This document shows, piece by piece, positions 47,359 to 58,109 of a stretch of 64,000 nt of DNA (position 1 is its first letter; each line of letters begins with the position of its first letter). Source of the DNA: PALSA-894 sp963757565 (lineage in GTDB: Bacteria; Pseudomonadota; Alphaproteobacteria; Rhizobiales; Xanthobacteraceae); the NCBI GenBank assembly GCA_963757565.1, contig CAVWSB010000006.1:558001-622000 (forward strand), written 5' to 3'. A model generated the notes under the pieces. The model saw nothing but the letters and a program-made list of their open reading frames with translations, was not told the DNA's origin and did not search any database. Position numbers and translations under genes: made by a program.

Positions 47359-50300
47359 ATGCGACATCTCCGCAAGCTCCTGGCTCTCACGACGGCGCTG
47401 ATGCCCCTCGCCTGGCCGGCATTCGCCGGACCGGATGGCGGCGTCGTGGTCGGAGGCTCGGCGACGATCAGCAATCCGGGCACCGCGAACGTCACGATCA
47501 ATCAGTTCACCGACAGGGCGATCATCAACTGGCGCCTGTTCAACATCGGAACCGGAGAGCGCACCACCTTCTTCCAGCCGAACAGCAATTCGATCGTGCT
47601 CAACCGCGTGACCGGCGGGCTGGGGCCGAGCGAGATTCTCGGCCAGCTCGATGCCAACGGCAGGGTGTTCGTCGTCAACCGCGACGGCATCATTTTCGGC
47701 GCGGGCGCGGTGGTCAACACGGCCGGCTTCCTCGCGACCACGAGCGACATCAAGAACGAAGACTTCATGGCGGGCCGCTTCAATTTCCAGATGCCGGGCC
47801 GGCCCGACGCCTCGATCGTCAACATGGGCACCATCACGGCGGCGAACGGCGGCTTTGCCGCGCTGGTCGCGCCGGGTGTGCGCAACTCCGGCACGATTTC
47901 GGCCAGGCTCGGCACGGTCGCGCTCGGCGCGGGCAACATCTTCAATCTCGATTTCTATGGCGACAAGCTGATCACGCTCGGCGTCGGCGACACGATCGCG
48001 ACGCAGGTCAAGGATGTGGCGACCGGGCAGACGCTGAAATCGCTCGTCACCAACGAGGGCAAGCTGAAGGCGAACGGCGGGCGGGTCGAGCTGACCGCGG
48101 CGGCCGCCCGCACGGTGGTCGACAGCGTCATCAACACGTCCGGTGTGATCGAGGCGAATTCGATCGGCACGCATAACGGCCGTATCGTTCTCTCCGCCGC
48201 GACTGCACCTGCCGGTGGCGTGGGCGGCGGGGGCGGGTTGAGCGCGACCCCGGGTCTTCCGAAGCAGACAATACGCGTGTCCGGCCGGCTGTCGGCCGCC
48301 GGCAAGCGCGCCGGCACGAAAGGCGGCACCGTTCTGGTGACCGGCGAGAATATCGAGGTCACGGGTGCGACCATCGATGCGTCGGGCCGCGACGGCGGCG
48401 GCAAGGTGCTGATCGGCGGCGACTGGGGCGGCGGCCATCCCAACCGGTCGCTCGTCTCGAACCAGAGCGCAAACCTCGAAGGCTACGCAATCGCCAATGC
48501 CTCGACGGTGAGCGTGGACGCCGCAACGCGGATCGACGCATCCGCGAAAGATCGCGGCGACGGCGGCAAGGTGGTGGTGTGGTCCGATCAGACGACCTGA
48601 CTTTCGCCGGCACGATTATGGCGCTCGGCGGTTCGCAATTCGGCAATGGCGGATTTGTCGAGACGTCGGGTCATCGGTACCTGGACTACACAGGCTTCGT
48701 CAGCACCCTCGCCGCGAACGGCAGGAATGGCACCTTGCTCCTCGACCCCGAGGACGTCGTCATCAACCAGACGTTCGTCACGCCGGGGTTCAATGTCACC
48801 CAGTTCACCGTGGCCCAGCTCAACACGATGCTGCTGAACGGCAACGTCGTCATCACGACAAACAACAATCCCAACCCGCCCGGAGCGACGACCAACGGCG
48901 ACATTTTTGTAAACTCGGGCGTGAACCTGACCTGGAGCAATGCAAGCTCGCTCACGCTCAACGCGGTCAGGAACGTGACCTTCGGCGACAATGTCCTGAT
49001 CAAGAACACGGGCTCGGGCGACTTCAATGTCCGCGCCGACAGCCAGGGTAGCGGTACCGGCAACATCATCTTCAATCAGTTCACGAACGGATCGCGGGTC
49101 GACTGGACCGGCAGTACCGGCAAAGTCGCCTTCTTCTACAATCCAGCCGGCGGGTACACCTCGCCGACCAACTTCACGCCTGCCGGCCAGGGCGGCGGCA
49201 CCCGCGGTGTGACCACCAACGGCGCGGTGCCGGGACAGTTCACCGCCTACATGCTGGTAAACGACCGAGCGCATCTCCAAAGCATCGGGACGAACCTCGC
49301 CGGAAACTACGCGCTCGGCCGCGACATCGACGCAACCGGCGGATCCTTCACCCCGCTCGGCACATTCACCGGCATCTTCGACGGTAGCGGCGGCCTCGGT
49401 TTCAGTCACACCATCAGCAACCTGACTGTCGCGCCAACAAACCCGGTCAACGTCGGCATCGGAGTCGGACTGTTCAGCGCGATCGGCTTTGGCGGCACGG
49501 TCAAAAACATGAACTTCGACCACGCCAGCATTACCGCCAACCCGAATGCGACGGGACCGGGCCAGTTCCTCGGCGTACTCGCGGGTACCAATGCCGGCAC
49601 CATCAGCGGTGTGAATGTCACCAACAGCACGGTGTCGAGCGCTCCCGGCTTGAGCGGCGTGATTGCGGGCGGGCTCGTCGGTCAGAACGGCGATCTCGGC
49701 TCCGGCCATTTCGGCACCATCACGCTCGCGACGACAACCAACACGAACGTCACCGTGGGCAGCGCGGCGAGCGGGACATCGGAAAACAATGCAGGCGGAC
49801 TTGTCGGTGACAATCCCGGCACCATCACGCTCTCCAGCGCGGACGGCGTCGTCACGGGCGGCGCCAACAGCAACATCGGTGGACTTGTCGGACGAAATGA
49901 GGCCACTGCGGCGATCTCCAATTCCGTTGCCGACGTCACGGTCAATCTGACGGACGCGACCGGCAGCACCGCAGGCGGCCTGGTCGGCTTCAACTTCGGC
50001 CTGCTGAACACGGTCGGCGCGACTGGCGATGTGACCGGCGGCAACAGCACCGACATCTTCCGCTCCGGCTCGATCGGCGGCCTTGTCGGCATGAACGATG
50101 CCGGCGGCACGATCACCAGCGGTGTTGCGAGCGGTAATGTCACAGCCGGTTCAGGAACCTCCGCGGGCGGCCTCGTCGGCTGGAACAACGGCACGATCAA
50201 CGGAACGAGCGTGGCGGCCGGCGATGTCTCGTCTGTCGACAGTTTTGCGGGCGGGTTGGTCGGCTTCAATGGCGGGACGATTACCGGCGCGATCGCGGGA

Positions 50301-52692
50301 GGCAACGTCAGCAGCGGCGGAGATGCCGGCGGCTTCGCCGCTCTAAACAGCGGGACGATCACGGCTTCCTTCGCGCTCGGAAATGTAGCCGGCACCGGCA
50401 GTGCAGGTTTCAGTACAGCGGGTGGCTTTGTCGGCAGTAACGACGGCACCATCTCGGCCAGCTTCGCTTACGGCAATGTCACCAGCGTCAATACCGCGGG
50501 TGGCTTCGTGGGAAGCAACGAGTCCGGCGGTACAATCGACAGCAGCTTCGCCATCGGCGCGGCCTCTGTCGGCAGCAACGGCGCGGCCGGCGGGTTCGCC
50601 GGCGGAAACCTCGGTCAGATTACGAATTCGGCCTCCAGCGGCGCCGTGAGCGGCGGCGACAACACGATCCTCGGCGGATTTGCGGCCGGAAATTTCGGGA
50701 CGATCGACGCATCAACCGCAACCGGCGCCGTGACCAGCACAGGGAAAAACGCGATCGTCGGCGGATTTGCCGGCATCAACCTCGGACTGATCACGTCCTC
50801 GACCTCGCTTGGTGCGGTACAGGGCGTGTCCGACAGCTACCTTGGCGGTTTCACCGGCATGAACATCGGAACCATCAAGGATTTAATCACGCTCGCTAGC
50901 GCAAGCGTGACCGGAACGGGCGGACATAATTTCGCGGGCGGCTTCGCGGGCGTGAATTTTGGCCTGATCGATCCCTCGTCCTCGGCAGGCAACGTGACCT
51001 CCGGGCCAAACAGCATCGTTGGCGGTTTCGTCGGTGCCAACGGCGCCCTTCGGTTCCCCGACGGGACACAACTCATCGGCACCATCTCGCCGGACTCGCT
51101 CGGGTCCGGTCAGGCAAGCGGTGGGTCCGGCAGCATGGTCGGCAATCAGGTCGGCCAGCAGTATCCGGTCGACAACCTCCCTGCGCTCCCGGCGGATCCC
51201 TGCGCGAATGGCGGAGGCTTCATCTGCGGCGGCAACCTGTTCAATCCGTCCCCGGATGTGCCGACGCCTCCGGTGACGCCCACCCCACCCGGCCCCATTG
51301 TGGACGTCAACATCCCGACCATTTCGCCACTGCTCAACATCACGGCGCTGCTGGTTGCGGACACGTTCACCGACAAGACGAACGATCCGGTCGTTACGAT
51401 CACGCAAAGCGGCACGCCGGGTTCGTCTGGCGGACGTGCCGGCGGCACCGGAAACAGCGGCGGCACGAAGGGCGGCACTGCGAACAACGGGGGACGTCCG
51501 CCCGCCAACGTCACCGCGCAATTCGGTCTCGGCCCCCTGCCGAGCGGAATGCCGCCGGCCAACGAAACGCGATTCCTCACCAACGAAGTCATGTTCCAGC
51601 TTGGCGGCAACCTCTCGGATCAGCAGATCCAGCGGCTGGCAGAGCAACTCGGCCTGCAGATCGCCTATCAGGAAAACATCGGCCTGCTCGGCCGCAAGGT
51701 GGTCCGCTTCATCATCACCAACGGACAGCCGGTGCGCCAGATCATCGCGGCGCTGGAGAGGACGGGCGCGAACTTCTCCGCCCAGCCGATCTATCAATTC
51801 CAGCTGACGCAGGACACGGCGCAGAACGCCCCGGCCGACACCAACAGCAAGGGCGACTCGGCGCAGTACATCGTCGAGAAGCTCGGGCTGGTCGAAGCGC
51901 ACCTGATCGCGACGGGCAAGAATGTGAAGGTCGCGGTGATCGATTCCGAAATCGACGCCAACCATCCCGACCTGCAGGGCGCGGTCACCGGCACTTACGA
52001 CGCGCTTCCCTCCGACGACCAGACCGCACATCCGCACGGCACCGGCATGGCGGGCGCGATCGCGTCGCACAAGCGCCTGCTCGGCATCGCGCCGAATGCG
52101 CGTCTGCTCGCGGTGCGCGCCTTCGGCGTCAACACCGGCGGCGCGCAGGGCACCAGCCTGAACATCGTGAAGGGCCTGCAATGGGCCGTGGACCAGGGCG
52201 CGAAGATCATCAACATGAGCTTCGCAGGCCCGAAGGATCCGATCCTGCAGCAGGCGATCAAGCGGCTCACCGATCAGGGCATCATCCTGATCGCGGCGGC
52301 CGGCAATGCGGGGCCAAAGTCGCCACCGCTCTTCCCTGGTGCCGATCCGAATGTGATCGCGCGTGTCGGCAACCGACATCGACGACAAGACCTTCAAGGG
52401 CGCGAACCGCGGCAAGTACATCGAGATCGCCGCGCCCGGCGTGGACATCCTCGTGCCGGCGCCGGAGGGCGGTTACCAGCTCACCACCGGCACATCGGTT
52501 GCGGCGGCGCATATCAGCGGCGTGGTCGCGCTGATGCTGGAGCGCAACAAGGAGCTGCGGCCTGCGGAGGTCCGCGCGATCCTGTCGGCGACTGCGAAGA
52601 ACATCGGAGAGGCTCGCACGGATGTCGGCGCGGGTCTGGTCAATCCGGTGCAGGCGCTTGGCAAGGCCGGGCCCAAGCAGGCATTGCGCTGA
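47359..52692 (+). CDS. TpsA exoprotein with filamentous-haemagglutinin domain, GLUG repeats and C-terminal subtilisin protease; three extra bases
   Basis: About 1776 residues after removing extra bases at 48598 (Thr), 48605 (Phe) and 52362 (Ala). Order: signal peptide (1-25); TPS/FHA secretion domain (to ~280; N-P-G-T-A-N-V-T-I-N-Q-F and V-N-R-D-G-I-I-F-G); beta-helix region; GLUG-type repeats (~800-1230); a Pro/Gly-rich linker; a fervidolysin-like propeptide (~1395-1490); and an S8 peptidase domain with Asp (V-I-D-S-E-I-D), His (H-P-H-G-T-G-M-A-G), oxyanion Asn (A-A-G-N-A-G-P) and Ser (G-T-S-V-A-A-A-H). Start chosen at the ATG with GGAG six bases upstream. Unusual: an adhesin-type TpsA that carries its own protease. 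Confidence 0.88.
49780..51050 (+). repeat. Tandem GLUG-type repeats inside tpsA
   Basis: About 20 degenerate protein repeats of 20-30 residues, each with a G-G-L-V-G or G-G-F-V-G turn followed by x-N-x-G-x-I, then a strand ending in A-x-G-N-V. They form a beta-solenoid in related surface proteins. At DNA level the copies differ, so this is an old protein repeat rather than a recent tandem duplication. Confidence 0.8.
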
Positions 52693-52981
52693 CGCTGCGG
52701 TCGCGCGCGAGGACAGCGCGCCGCGCCGTCGGGTTGCACCGCAACCGATGACACGTGTTCGGTGCAGCCCCTCGATGCAGGCTTGATGCGCGCTTGATGC
52801 AGGCTGGGCCCCTTCACCATCGCATGGCGCCGTGCGATGCTCAGGGGCACCCGAGACTTGCGCACGCGCGCCAAGCAACAAGCAAAATGGGAGGCGACGT
52901 GAAACGCCATCCGCGCCCTCTGCCCCGACAGCTTTCAACCGATGACCGCGCAACGCCCTCGCGCCAGCGCGACCCGGTCGC

Positions 52982-53740
52982 ATGAGCGAACGCGCGATCG
53001 TCATCGTCACCGGCGCAAGCCGCGGCATCGGCGCAGCGACAGCGCGACTGCTTGGCCGCGAGAAGGCGTGTGTCGCCGTCAACTATCGCGCCGCAAGGGA
53101 TCAGGCTGACGCCGTCGTGCGCGATATCAAGGCATCCGGCGGGGACGCACTCGCAGTCCAGGCCGATGTCAGCAACGAGGACGATATCCTGCGGCTGTTC
53201 GCCGAAACCGACCGCGCGTTCGGGTCGCTCACCGGGCTCGTCAACAATGCCGGGACCATCGGTGGACAGAAGCGCCGCGTCGAGGCCATCACGTCGGCCA
53301 ACATCATGGAGGTGATGCGGGTCAATGTCGCGGGACCGTTGCTGTGCGCGCGCGAGGCGATCAAGCGCATGTCCACAAAAGGCGGCGGCAAGGGCGGCGC
53401 CATCGTGAATGTGTCGTCGCTCGGCGCCCTCACCGGCTCGCCGCGCGCGTTCATCGATTATGCCGCCTCGAAGGGTGCGCTCGACACCATGACGATCGGG
53501 CTTGCCGCCGAGGTCGTCGATTGCGGCATTCGCGTCAATGCGGTGCGCCCCGGCCTGATCGACACCGACATCCACGACGAAGCCGGCATCCCGGATCGTA
53601 TCAAGCGCTTCGGCCCGAAGATGCCGATCGGCCGCGCGGGCGATGCAAACGAGGTGGCCGAGGCGATCGTGTGGCTCCTCTCGGCCAAGGCCTCCTATGT
53701 GACCGGCGATTTCATCAACGTGACCGGCGGCGCGCGCTGA
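52982..53740 (+). CDS. Short-chain dehydrogenase/reductase (FabG-like)
   Basis: 252 residues. NAD(P) motif T-G-A-S-R-G-I-G (residues 10-17), N-N-A-G, catalytic Ser, Y-A-A-S-K-G (Tyr/Lys) and P-G-L-I-D-T-D. Substrate unknown. It lies 12 bases upstream of a MmgE/PrpD gene, so a hydroxy-acid or ketone step in the same pathway is likely. No strong ribosome-binding site is visible before the ATG. Confidence 0.92.
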   Translation: MSERAIVIVTGASRGIGAATARLLGREKACVAVNYRAARDQADAVVRDIKASGGDALAVQADVSNEDDILRLFAETDRAFGSLTGLVNNAGTIGGQKRRVEAITSANIMEVMRVNVAGPLLCAREAIKRMSTKGGGKGGAIVNVSSLGALTGSPRAFIDYAASKGALDTMTIGLAAEVVDCGIRVNAVRPGLIDTDIHDEAGIPDRIKRFGPKMPIGRAGDANEVAEAIVWLLSAKASYVTGDFINVTGGAR

Positions 53741-53751
53741 CCGGAGGGCCT

Positions 53752-55134
53752 ATGGGAATCAACGTCTCCGCCAATACGACGCCGGCCGATCCCGCCATCA
53801 CCGAGGCGATCGCCGACTTCGCACTGTCCGGCTCGTTCGCAACGCTACCCGAACCGGTCCAGCGCGAAAGCGTGCGCACGGTCGTGAACTGGGTTGGCTG
53901 CGCGCTCGGCGGCGCGCCGACGCCGACCGTCCACGCGGCGCTCAAGGGCGTGCAGAGCTACACCTCGCCCGGCGCGCATCGCGTGATCGGGCGTCGCGAG
54001 CGCCTCGATGCGCCGTCCGCCGCGATGATCAATTGCCTGAGCTCCGCCGCGCATGCCTTCGACGACACACATCTCGCCACCATTACGCATCCGACCGGCC
54101 CGGTGATCTCGGCGTTGCTCGCCGTCGCGGAGACGCGGCCGGTCACCGGCGAGGAGTTCCTCGCCGCGCTGATGATCGGCATGGAGATCGAGTGCCGCCT
54201 GAGCAGCACCATCGTGGCGCCAGGAAGCGGCGCCAGCGGCGGCTGGTACATCACCGGCGTCACCGGCAGCATCGGGGCGGCCGCCGCCGTCGGCCGCGTG
54301 CTCGGCCTCGATCGCACCGCGATGGTCAGTGCGCTTGGGCTTGCCGCCGCGCAATCCTGCGGGACGCGAGGCACGCATGCCAGCATGGCCTGCGCCTATG
54401 TGCCGGCGATCGCCGCACAAGCCGGTTTCACCGCTGCAATGATGGCGCGGGCGGGCTTCGCATGCGGACCGGCAGCGGTCGCGGGCCGCAATGGCGTCGT
54501 CGAGGTGATCGCACCGAAGGCGGATCATAACTCGATCTGCCGGAATTTCGGCACGCATTGGGAAGTCCTCGGCAACGCCTACAAGCCCTATCCGTGCGGG
54601 ATCGTCATTCACTCGGCGATCGACGCCTGTCTCGAACTGGTGCGCCGGTACAAGCCTGATCCGACCGAGATCGCGGACGTCGCGTTCGACGTGACGCCCG
54701 GCGCGCTTGCTCTGTGCTGGCGCAAATTGCCGACCTCCGAACTGGAAGCGCAGGTCAGCCTCTATCACTGGCTCGCCGCCACGCTGGTGCAGGGCGAGGC
54801 CGGCCTCGCGCAGGCGCAGCTTGCCTGCATTCAGGATCCGCGCGTCAGGGACATGCAATCGCGGCTGACTGCAACATCCGATCCCAAGCTCGCGATCGAC
54901 CAGGCCATGGCCGTGATGCGCATGCGTGACGGGACGACTCACACGGTGAGCATGGAGCACGGGGTCGGAAGCCTGATCAAGCCGATGTCGGACGATGAAC
55001 TCAGCGGGAAGTTTCACGACCAGGCCCGCAGCGTCCTTCCCGAGGGAGCCGCAGCCGCATTGCTGGCCGCATCGTGGAATGTGCGCACGCAAGTGGATGT
55101 CACGCGCCTTCTGGCGCTCGGCGCCCTGGCCTGA
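53752..55134 (+). CDS. MmgE/PrpD family protein
   Basis: 460 residues. The MmgE/PrpD fold includes 2-methylcitrate dehydratase, cis-aconitate decarboxylase and epimerases. Markers: N-W-V-G-C-A-L-G-G, A-H-A-F-D-D-T-H, G-L-A-A-A-Q-S-C-G and Y-K-P-Y-P-C-G-I-V-I-H-S. The exact substrate cannot be told from sequence, and no prpB/prpC genes are nearby. A GGAGGG site precedes the ATG. Same operon as the upstream SDR and the downstream TctC. Confidence 0.9.
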   Translation: MGINVSANTTPADPAITEAIADFALSGSFATLPEPVQRESVRTVVNWVGCALGGAPTPTVHAALKGVQSYTSPGAHRVIGRRERLDAPSAAMINCLSSAAHAFDDTHLATITHPTGPVISALLAVAETRPVTGEEFLAALMIGMEIECRLSSTIVAPGSGASGGWYITGVTGSIGAAAAVGRVLGLDRTAMVSALGLAAAQSCGTRGTHASMACAYVPAIAAQAGFTAAMMARAGFACGPAAVAGRNGVVEVIAPKADHNSICRNFGTHWEVLGNAYKPYPCGIVIHSAIDACLELVRRYKPDPTEIADVAFDVTPGALALCWRKLPTSELEAQVSLYHWLAATLVQGEAGLAQAQLACIQDPRVRDMQSRLTATSDPKLAIDQAMAVMRMRDGTTHTVSMEHGVGSLIKPMSDDELSGKFHDQARSVLPEGAAAALLAASWNVRTQVDVTRLLALGALA

Positions 55135-55147
55135 ACGGGAGATCACG

Positions 55148-56129
55148 ATGGGGCTGCACCGCCGAACCCTTCTCAAGGCCGCCGCGCTTCTCCCCGCCGG
55201 CGCGATGACGCCGGCTTTCGGCGAGAGTGCGTATCCGGATCATCCCATCCGGCTCGTGGTCCCGTATCTGGCCGGTGGCGCAACCGACGTCGGCGCACGC
55301 GTGATCGCCGACCAGATGGCGAAAGGACTTCGCCCAGCCGATCGTCATCGAGAACAAGCCGGGCGCCGGCGTGATCGTCGGCACCAACGCGGTCGCGAAG
55401 GCCGAGCCGGACGGCTACACGCTGCTCATCACCACGCTCGCGCACCCGATCAACATTACGCTGCAAAAGCACCTGCCCTACGACTCGATCAACGACTTCG
55501 AGCCGGTCGCGCTGATGGGCATCATCAATTTCATCCTGGTGGTGCACCCCTCGCTGCCGGTAAAGAACCTGCCGGAGCTCATCGCCTACCTCAAGGCCAA
55601 TCCCGACAAGGCGAACTACGGCTCGGCCGGTACGGGCAGCCCGATGCATCTTGGGCCCGAATTGTTCAAGTCGCTCACCGGCGTGCAGGCGAACCATGTG
55701 CCCTATCGCGGGGAGGCGGCGGCACTGAACGACATGATCGGCGGCCGGTTGACCTTCATGCTGTCGGGCACGCCGACGGTCGCACCGCAAATCCAGGCAG
55801 GCGCGGTTCGGGCGCTCGCAACGCCATCGCCAAGACGCTCCTCGCTGGTGCCCGAGGTGCCGACAACCGCCGAGGCCGGCCTGCCAAAATGGCAGACCTA
55901 TTCGTGCATCATGCTGCTGGCGCCGAAGGGCACGCCTCGCCCGATCGTCGAGCGGCTGAACCGCGCGGCCAATGCCGCGATGGCGAGCGACGAGGTCAAG
56001 ACCAAGCTCGCCAAGCTCGGCATCGACGCAGTGGAGAGCTCGACCCCCGAAAGCACGGCCAAGTTCATCCGCGACGAGGCGGACAAATGGGCGCCGATCG
56101 TCAAGGCGACCGGCGCGCAGGTTGAATAA
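55148..56129 (+). CDS. Tripartite tricarboxylate transporter substrate-binding protein (TctC family), one extra base
   Basis: 326 residues after removing an extra G at 55325 (Lys codon AAA/AAG). An N-terminal Tat-like or Sec signal (H-R-R-T-L-L-K-A-A-A-L-L-P-A-G-A) is followed by the TctC core with P-I-R-L-V-V-P-Y-L-A-G-G-A-T-D and E-N-K-P-G-A-G. It would bind a carboxylate in the periplasm. No tctA or tctB membrane genes are in the window. It converges on a second TctC gene. Confidence 0.9.
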
Positions 56130-56146
56130 CCGCGCGGGCTTGCGCG

Positions 56147-57118
56147 CTATTTCTTTTCCAGTCCAGCCGCCTTCACCACCGCGCCCCAACGATCGAGCTC
56201 GCTCTTGAGGAACGGCGGGAAGTCGGCCGGCGACGCCATCGGGAACGGCTCGGAGCCGATGTTCGCGAACTTCGCCTTCACCTCGGGGTCGTTGGTCGCT
56301 TTCAGCGCGGCAGCGTGCAGCTTGTCGACGATCGGCTGCGGCGTGCCGGCCGGTACGACGATCGCGTACCAGTTGTCGGCACTCATGCCCGGGTAACCCT
56401 GCTCGATCGCGGTCGGCGTATCCGGCAGCATCACGGAGCGATTTGCCCCCACCACCGCGATCGCGCGCATCTTGCCGTCGTCGATGAAGGCGCGCAGCGG
56501 CGCGAGGTCCATCGCGAGCGACTTGGTGTGGCCGGCAACGACGTCGGTCGCGGCAGGCGCGCCGCCGGTGTAGGGCACATGGATCGCTTTCGCGCCCGCG
56601 GCCGCGTTGAACATCTCGATCGTCAGGTGCGCGATGCCGCCGACGCCCGACGAACCCATCGTCAGATCGCCACCCTTCGCGACATCGACCAGCTCCTTGA
56701 GCGTCTTCGCCGGAACCGACGGGTTGACCGCGATCACGATCGGGCTTTTGGAAACCGTCGCGACGCCGACGAAGTCCTTCACCGGATCGTATCCGAGATT
56801 AGCGGTCGTATGCGGCGAGATCGCCATGACGGTCGCGCCGGCAATCGTCATCGTGTAGCCGTCGGGCGCAGCTTGCGCAGCGACACGCATTGCGATCGTG
56901 CCGTTCGCGCCGGTCCGGTTCTCGACCGGGATCGGCGTGCCGAGAATATCCGACATTTTCTGTCCGATGACCCGCGCCACGATGTCGCTCGATCCGCCAG
57001 CCGCGAAGCCGACCAGAAAGCGGATCGGCCGGTTCGGGTAATCCTGCGCGGAGGCGGCCTGCGCCAGCATCGCCATCGCCCCGGTCGCAATCGCAACGCG
57101 CCGTGTCAGTCTGCTCAT
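56147..57118 (-). CDS. Tripartite tricarboxylate transporter substrate-binding protein (TctC family)
   Basis: 323 residues with intact frame. Signal peptide (residues 1-24, ending A-A-S-A-Q), then P-I-R-F-L-V-G-F-A-A-G-G-S-S-D-I-V-A-R, E-N-R-T-G-A-N-G and V-P-Y-T-G-G-A-P-A. A GGAGG site precedes the ATG. It is only about 35% similar by eye to its convergent neighbour, so not a recent duplicate. In an operon downstream of a racemase-family gene. Confidence 0.92.
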   Translation of the reverse strand: MSRLTRRVAIATGAMAMLAQAASAQDYPNRPIRFLVGFAAGGSSDIVARVIGQKMSDILGTPIPVENRTGANGTIAMRVAAQAAPDGYTMTIAGATVMAISPHTTANLGYDPVKDFVGVATVSKSPIVIAVNPSVPAKTLKELVDVAKGGDLTMGSSGVGGIAHLTIEMFNAAAGAKAIHVPYTGGAPAATDVVAGHTKSLAMDLAPLRAFIDDGKMRAIAVVGANRSVMLPDTPTAIEQGYPGMSADNWYAIVVPAGTPQPIVDKLHAAALKATNDPEVKAKFANIGSEPFPMASPADFPPFLKSELDRWGAVVKAAGLEKK

Positions 57119-57164
57119 GGACGTGCTTCCTCCCTGCCCTTGCTTTTGTATCCACGAATTCAGT

Positions 57165-57989
57165 TCAGGTGATCCCGAATTTCTTGCGCATTTCGTCGAC
57201 CACTTCGCGTGGCGGCGTGCGGAACGGTGCGTTGATGTGTTCGCTCTTCCTCAGGCTAACGCTGCGTTGAAGGCTCGCAAGCGTCTCGGCAAGCTTCAGT
57301 CCGCAGGCCGAGACCTCGATCACCGGCACGCCGGTATTCGGAATCGTGAAAAACTTGTGTTTCTGGAAGATCGGCCCGAACAATTGCCCGCCCGCGATGA
57401 TCACATCGGCGCCGTCCGCGATGCACTCGCGCGCCGTCTTGGCGAGTTCGACCAGAAACTCGTCGTCCTTGCCTTCCAGACAGCGCACGATGTTCTCGTA
57501 GGTCATGCCGAACTTGCGCACCGGTCGGCGCGCGATCGCGCGCGGTTCGAGCCCATACTGGCGGATGTTGCTCTCGATCACCGGGACGTAGCCTTCCATC
57601 ACGGTGAGAAACGCGAACCTGCGCCCCAGCGCGCCGGCGAGCAGCATCGCGGCTTCGCCCGGGCCAACGACGGGTATCGTCGCGGCCTCGCGCGCGGCGG
57701 CAAGGGCCGGGTCCCAGTGCCCGCCGACTGTCGCGGCCGCGTAGCCGTCCCGTTCCGCATCGAGAATGTCGGAGACGATCTGCGTGTCGTTGATGATGCC
57801 GAGATAGGCCGATGACATCATGCCGGTCGTGCGCTTCATCCATGCGATGGTAACCTGCACATCCGGTCCCATGACGGTGCGGGCATAGTCGTTCAGGGTC
57901 TCATCGAATAGGTCGGAACGGTTGGTACGCCCCGGCATCTCGCGTGTCAGGCCGATCGGCCAATAGATTTTCATCGGCTCGCGCGCCAT
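57165..57989 (-). CDS. Aspartate/glutamate (hydantoin-type) racemase family protein
   Basis: 274 residues. Cys and neighbouring segments of the Asp/Glu racemase superfamily are present: A-A-T-V-G-G-H-W-D-P near residue 90 and E-V-S-A-C-G-L-K near residue 230, the latter holding a possible catalytic Cys. The usual first catalytic Cys is replaced by Gly-Gly-His, so the activity may differ from racemisation (for example isomerase or decarboxylase). A GGGGA site precedes the ATG. Confidence 0.82.
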   Translation of the reverse strand: MAREPMKIYWPIGLTREMPGRTNRSDLFDETLNDYARTVMGPDVQVTIAWMKRTTGMMSSAYLGIINDTQIVSDILDAERDGYAAATVGGHWDPALAAAREAATIPVVGPGEAAMLLAGALGRRFAFLTVMEGYVPVIESNIRQYGLEPRAIARRPVRKFGMTYENIVRCLEGKDDEFLVELAKTARECIADGADVIIAGGQLFGPIFQKHKFFTIPNTGVPVIEVSACGLKLAETLASLQRSVSLRKSEHINAPFRTPPREVVDEMRKKFGIT

Positions 57990-58109
57990 GTCAGCGTTTC
58001 CCCATCTGGCTCTTCCGGCCGCATCATCATGCAGGCTGGCGCTTCAGCACAGTAGGTCCGTGCGCGCATAGGTGCGCGTCATTCCGGGAAAACGGCAACC
58101 ACGGGTGCG

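Noticed and set aside
49780..51050. Possible CRISPR or DNA tandem array
   Set aside because: The repetition is in protein sequence (GLUG repeats); the DNA copies are unequal in length and sequence and there are no uniform spacers.
50883..52448. 521-residue minus-strand open frame opposite the subtilase region of tpsA
   Set aside because: Antisense to a protein with a full catalytic triad; no independent support.
48579..52751. Independent 1390-residue protein starting at 48579 and ending at 52751
   Set aside because: Its start is a frame-shifted piece of the TpsA secretion domain and its last ~130 residues leave the subtilase frame. Correcting three extra bases gives one continuous TpsA.
52781..52800. 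Direct repeat GCTTGATGC (two copies 11 bases apart) upstream of the SDR gene
   Set aside because: Too short and isolated to call an operator; no neighbouring regulator gene.
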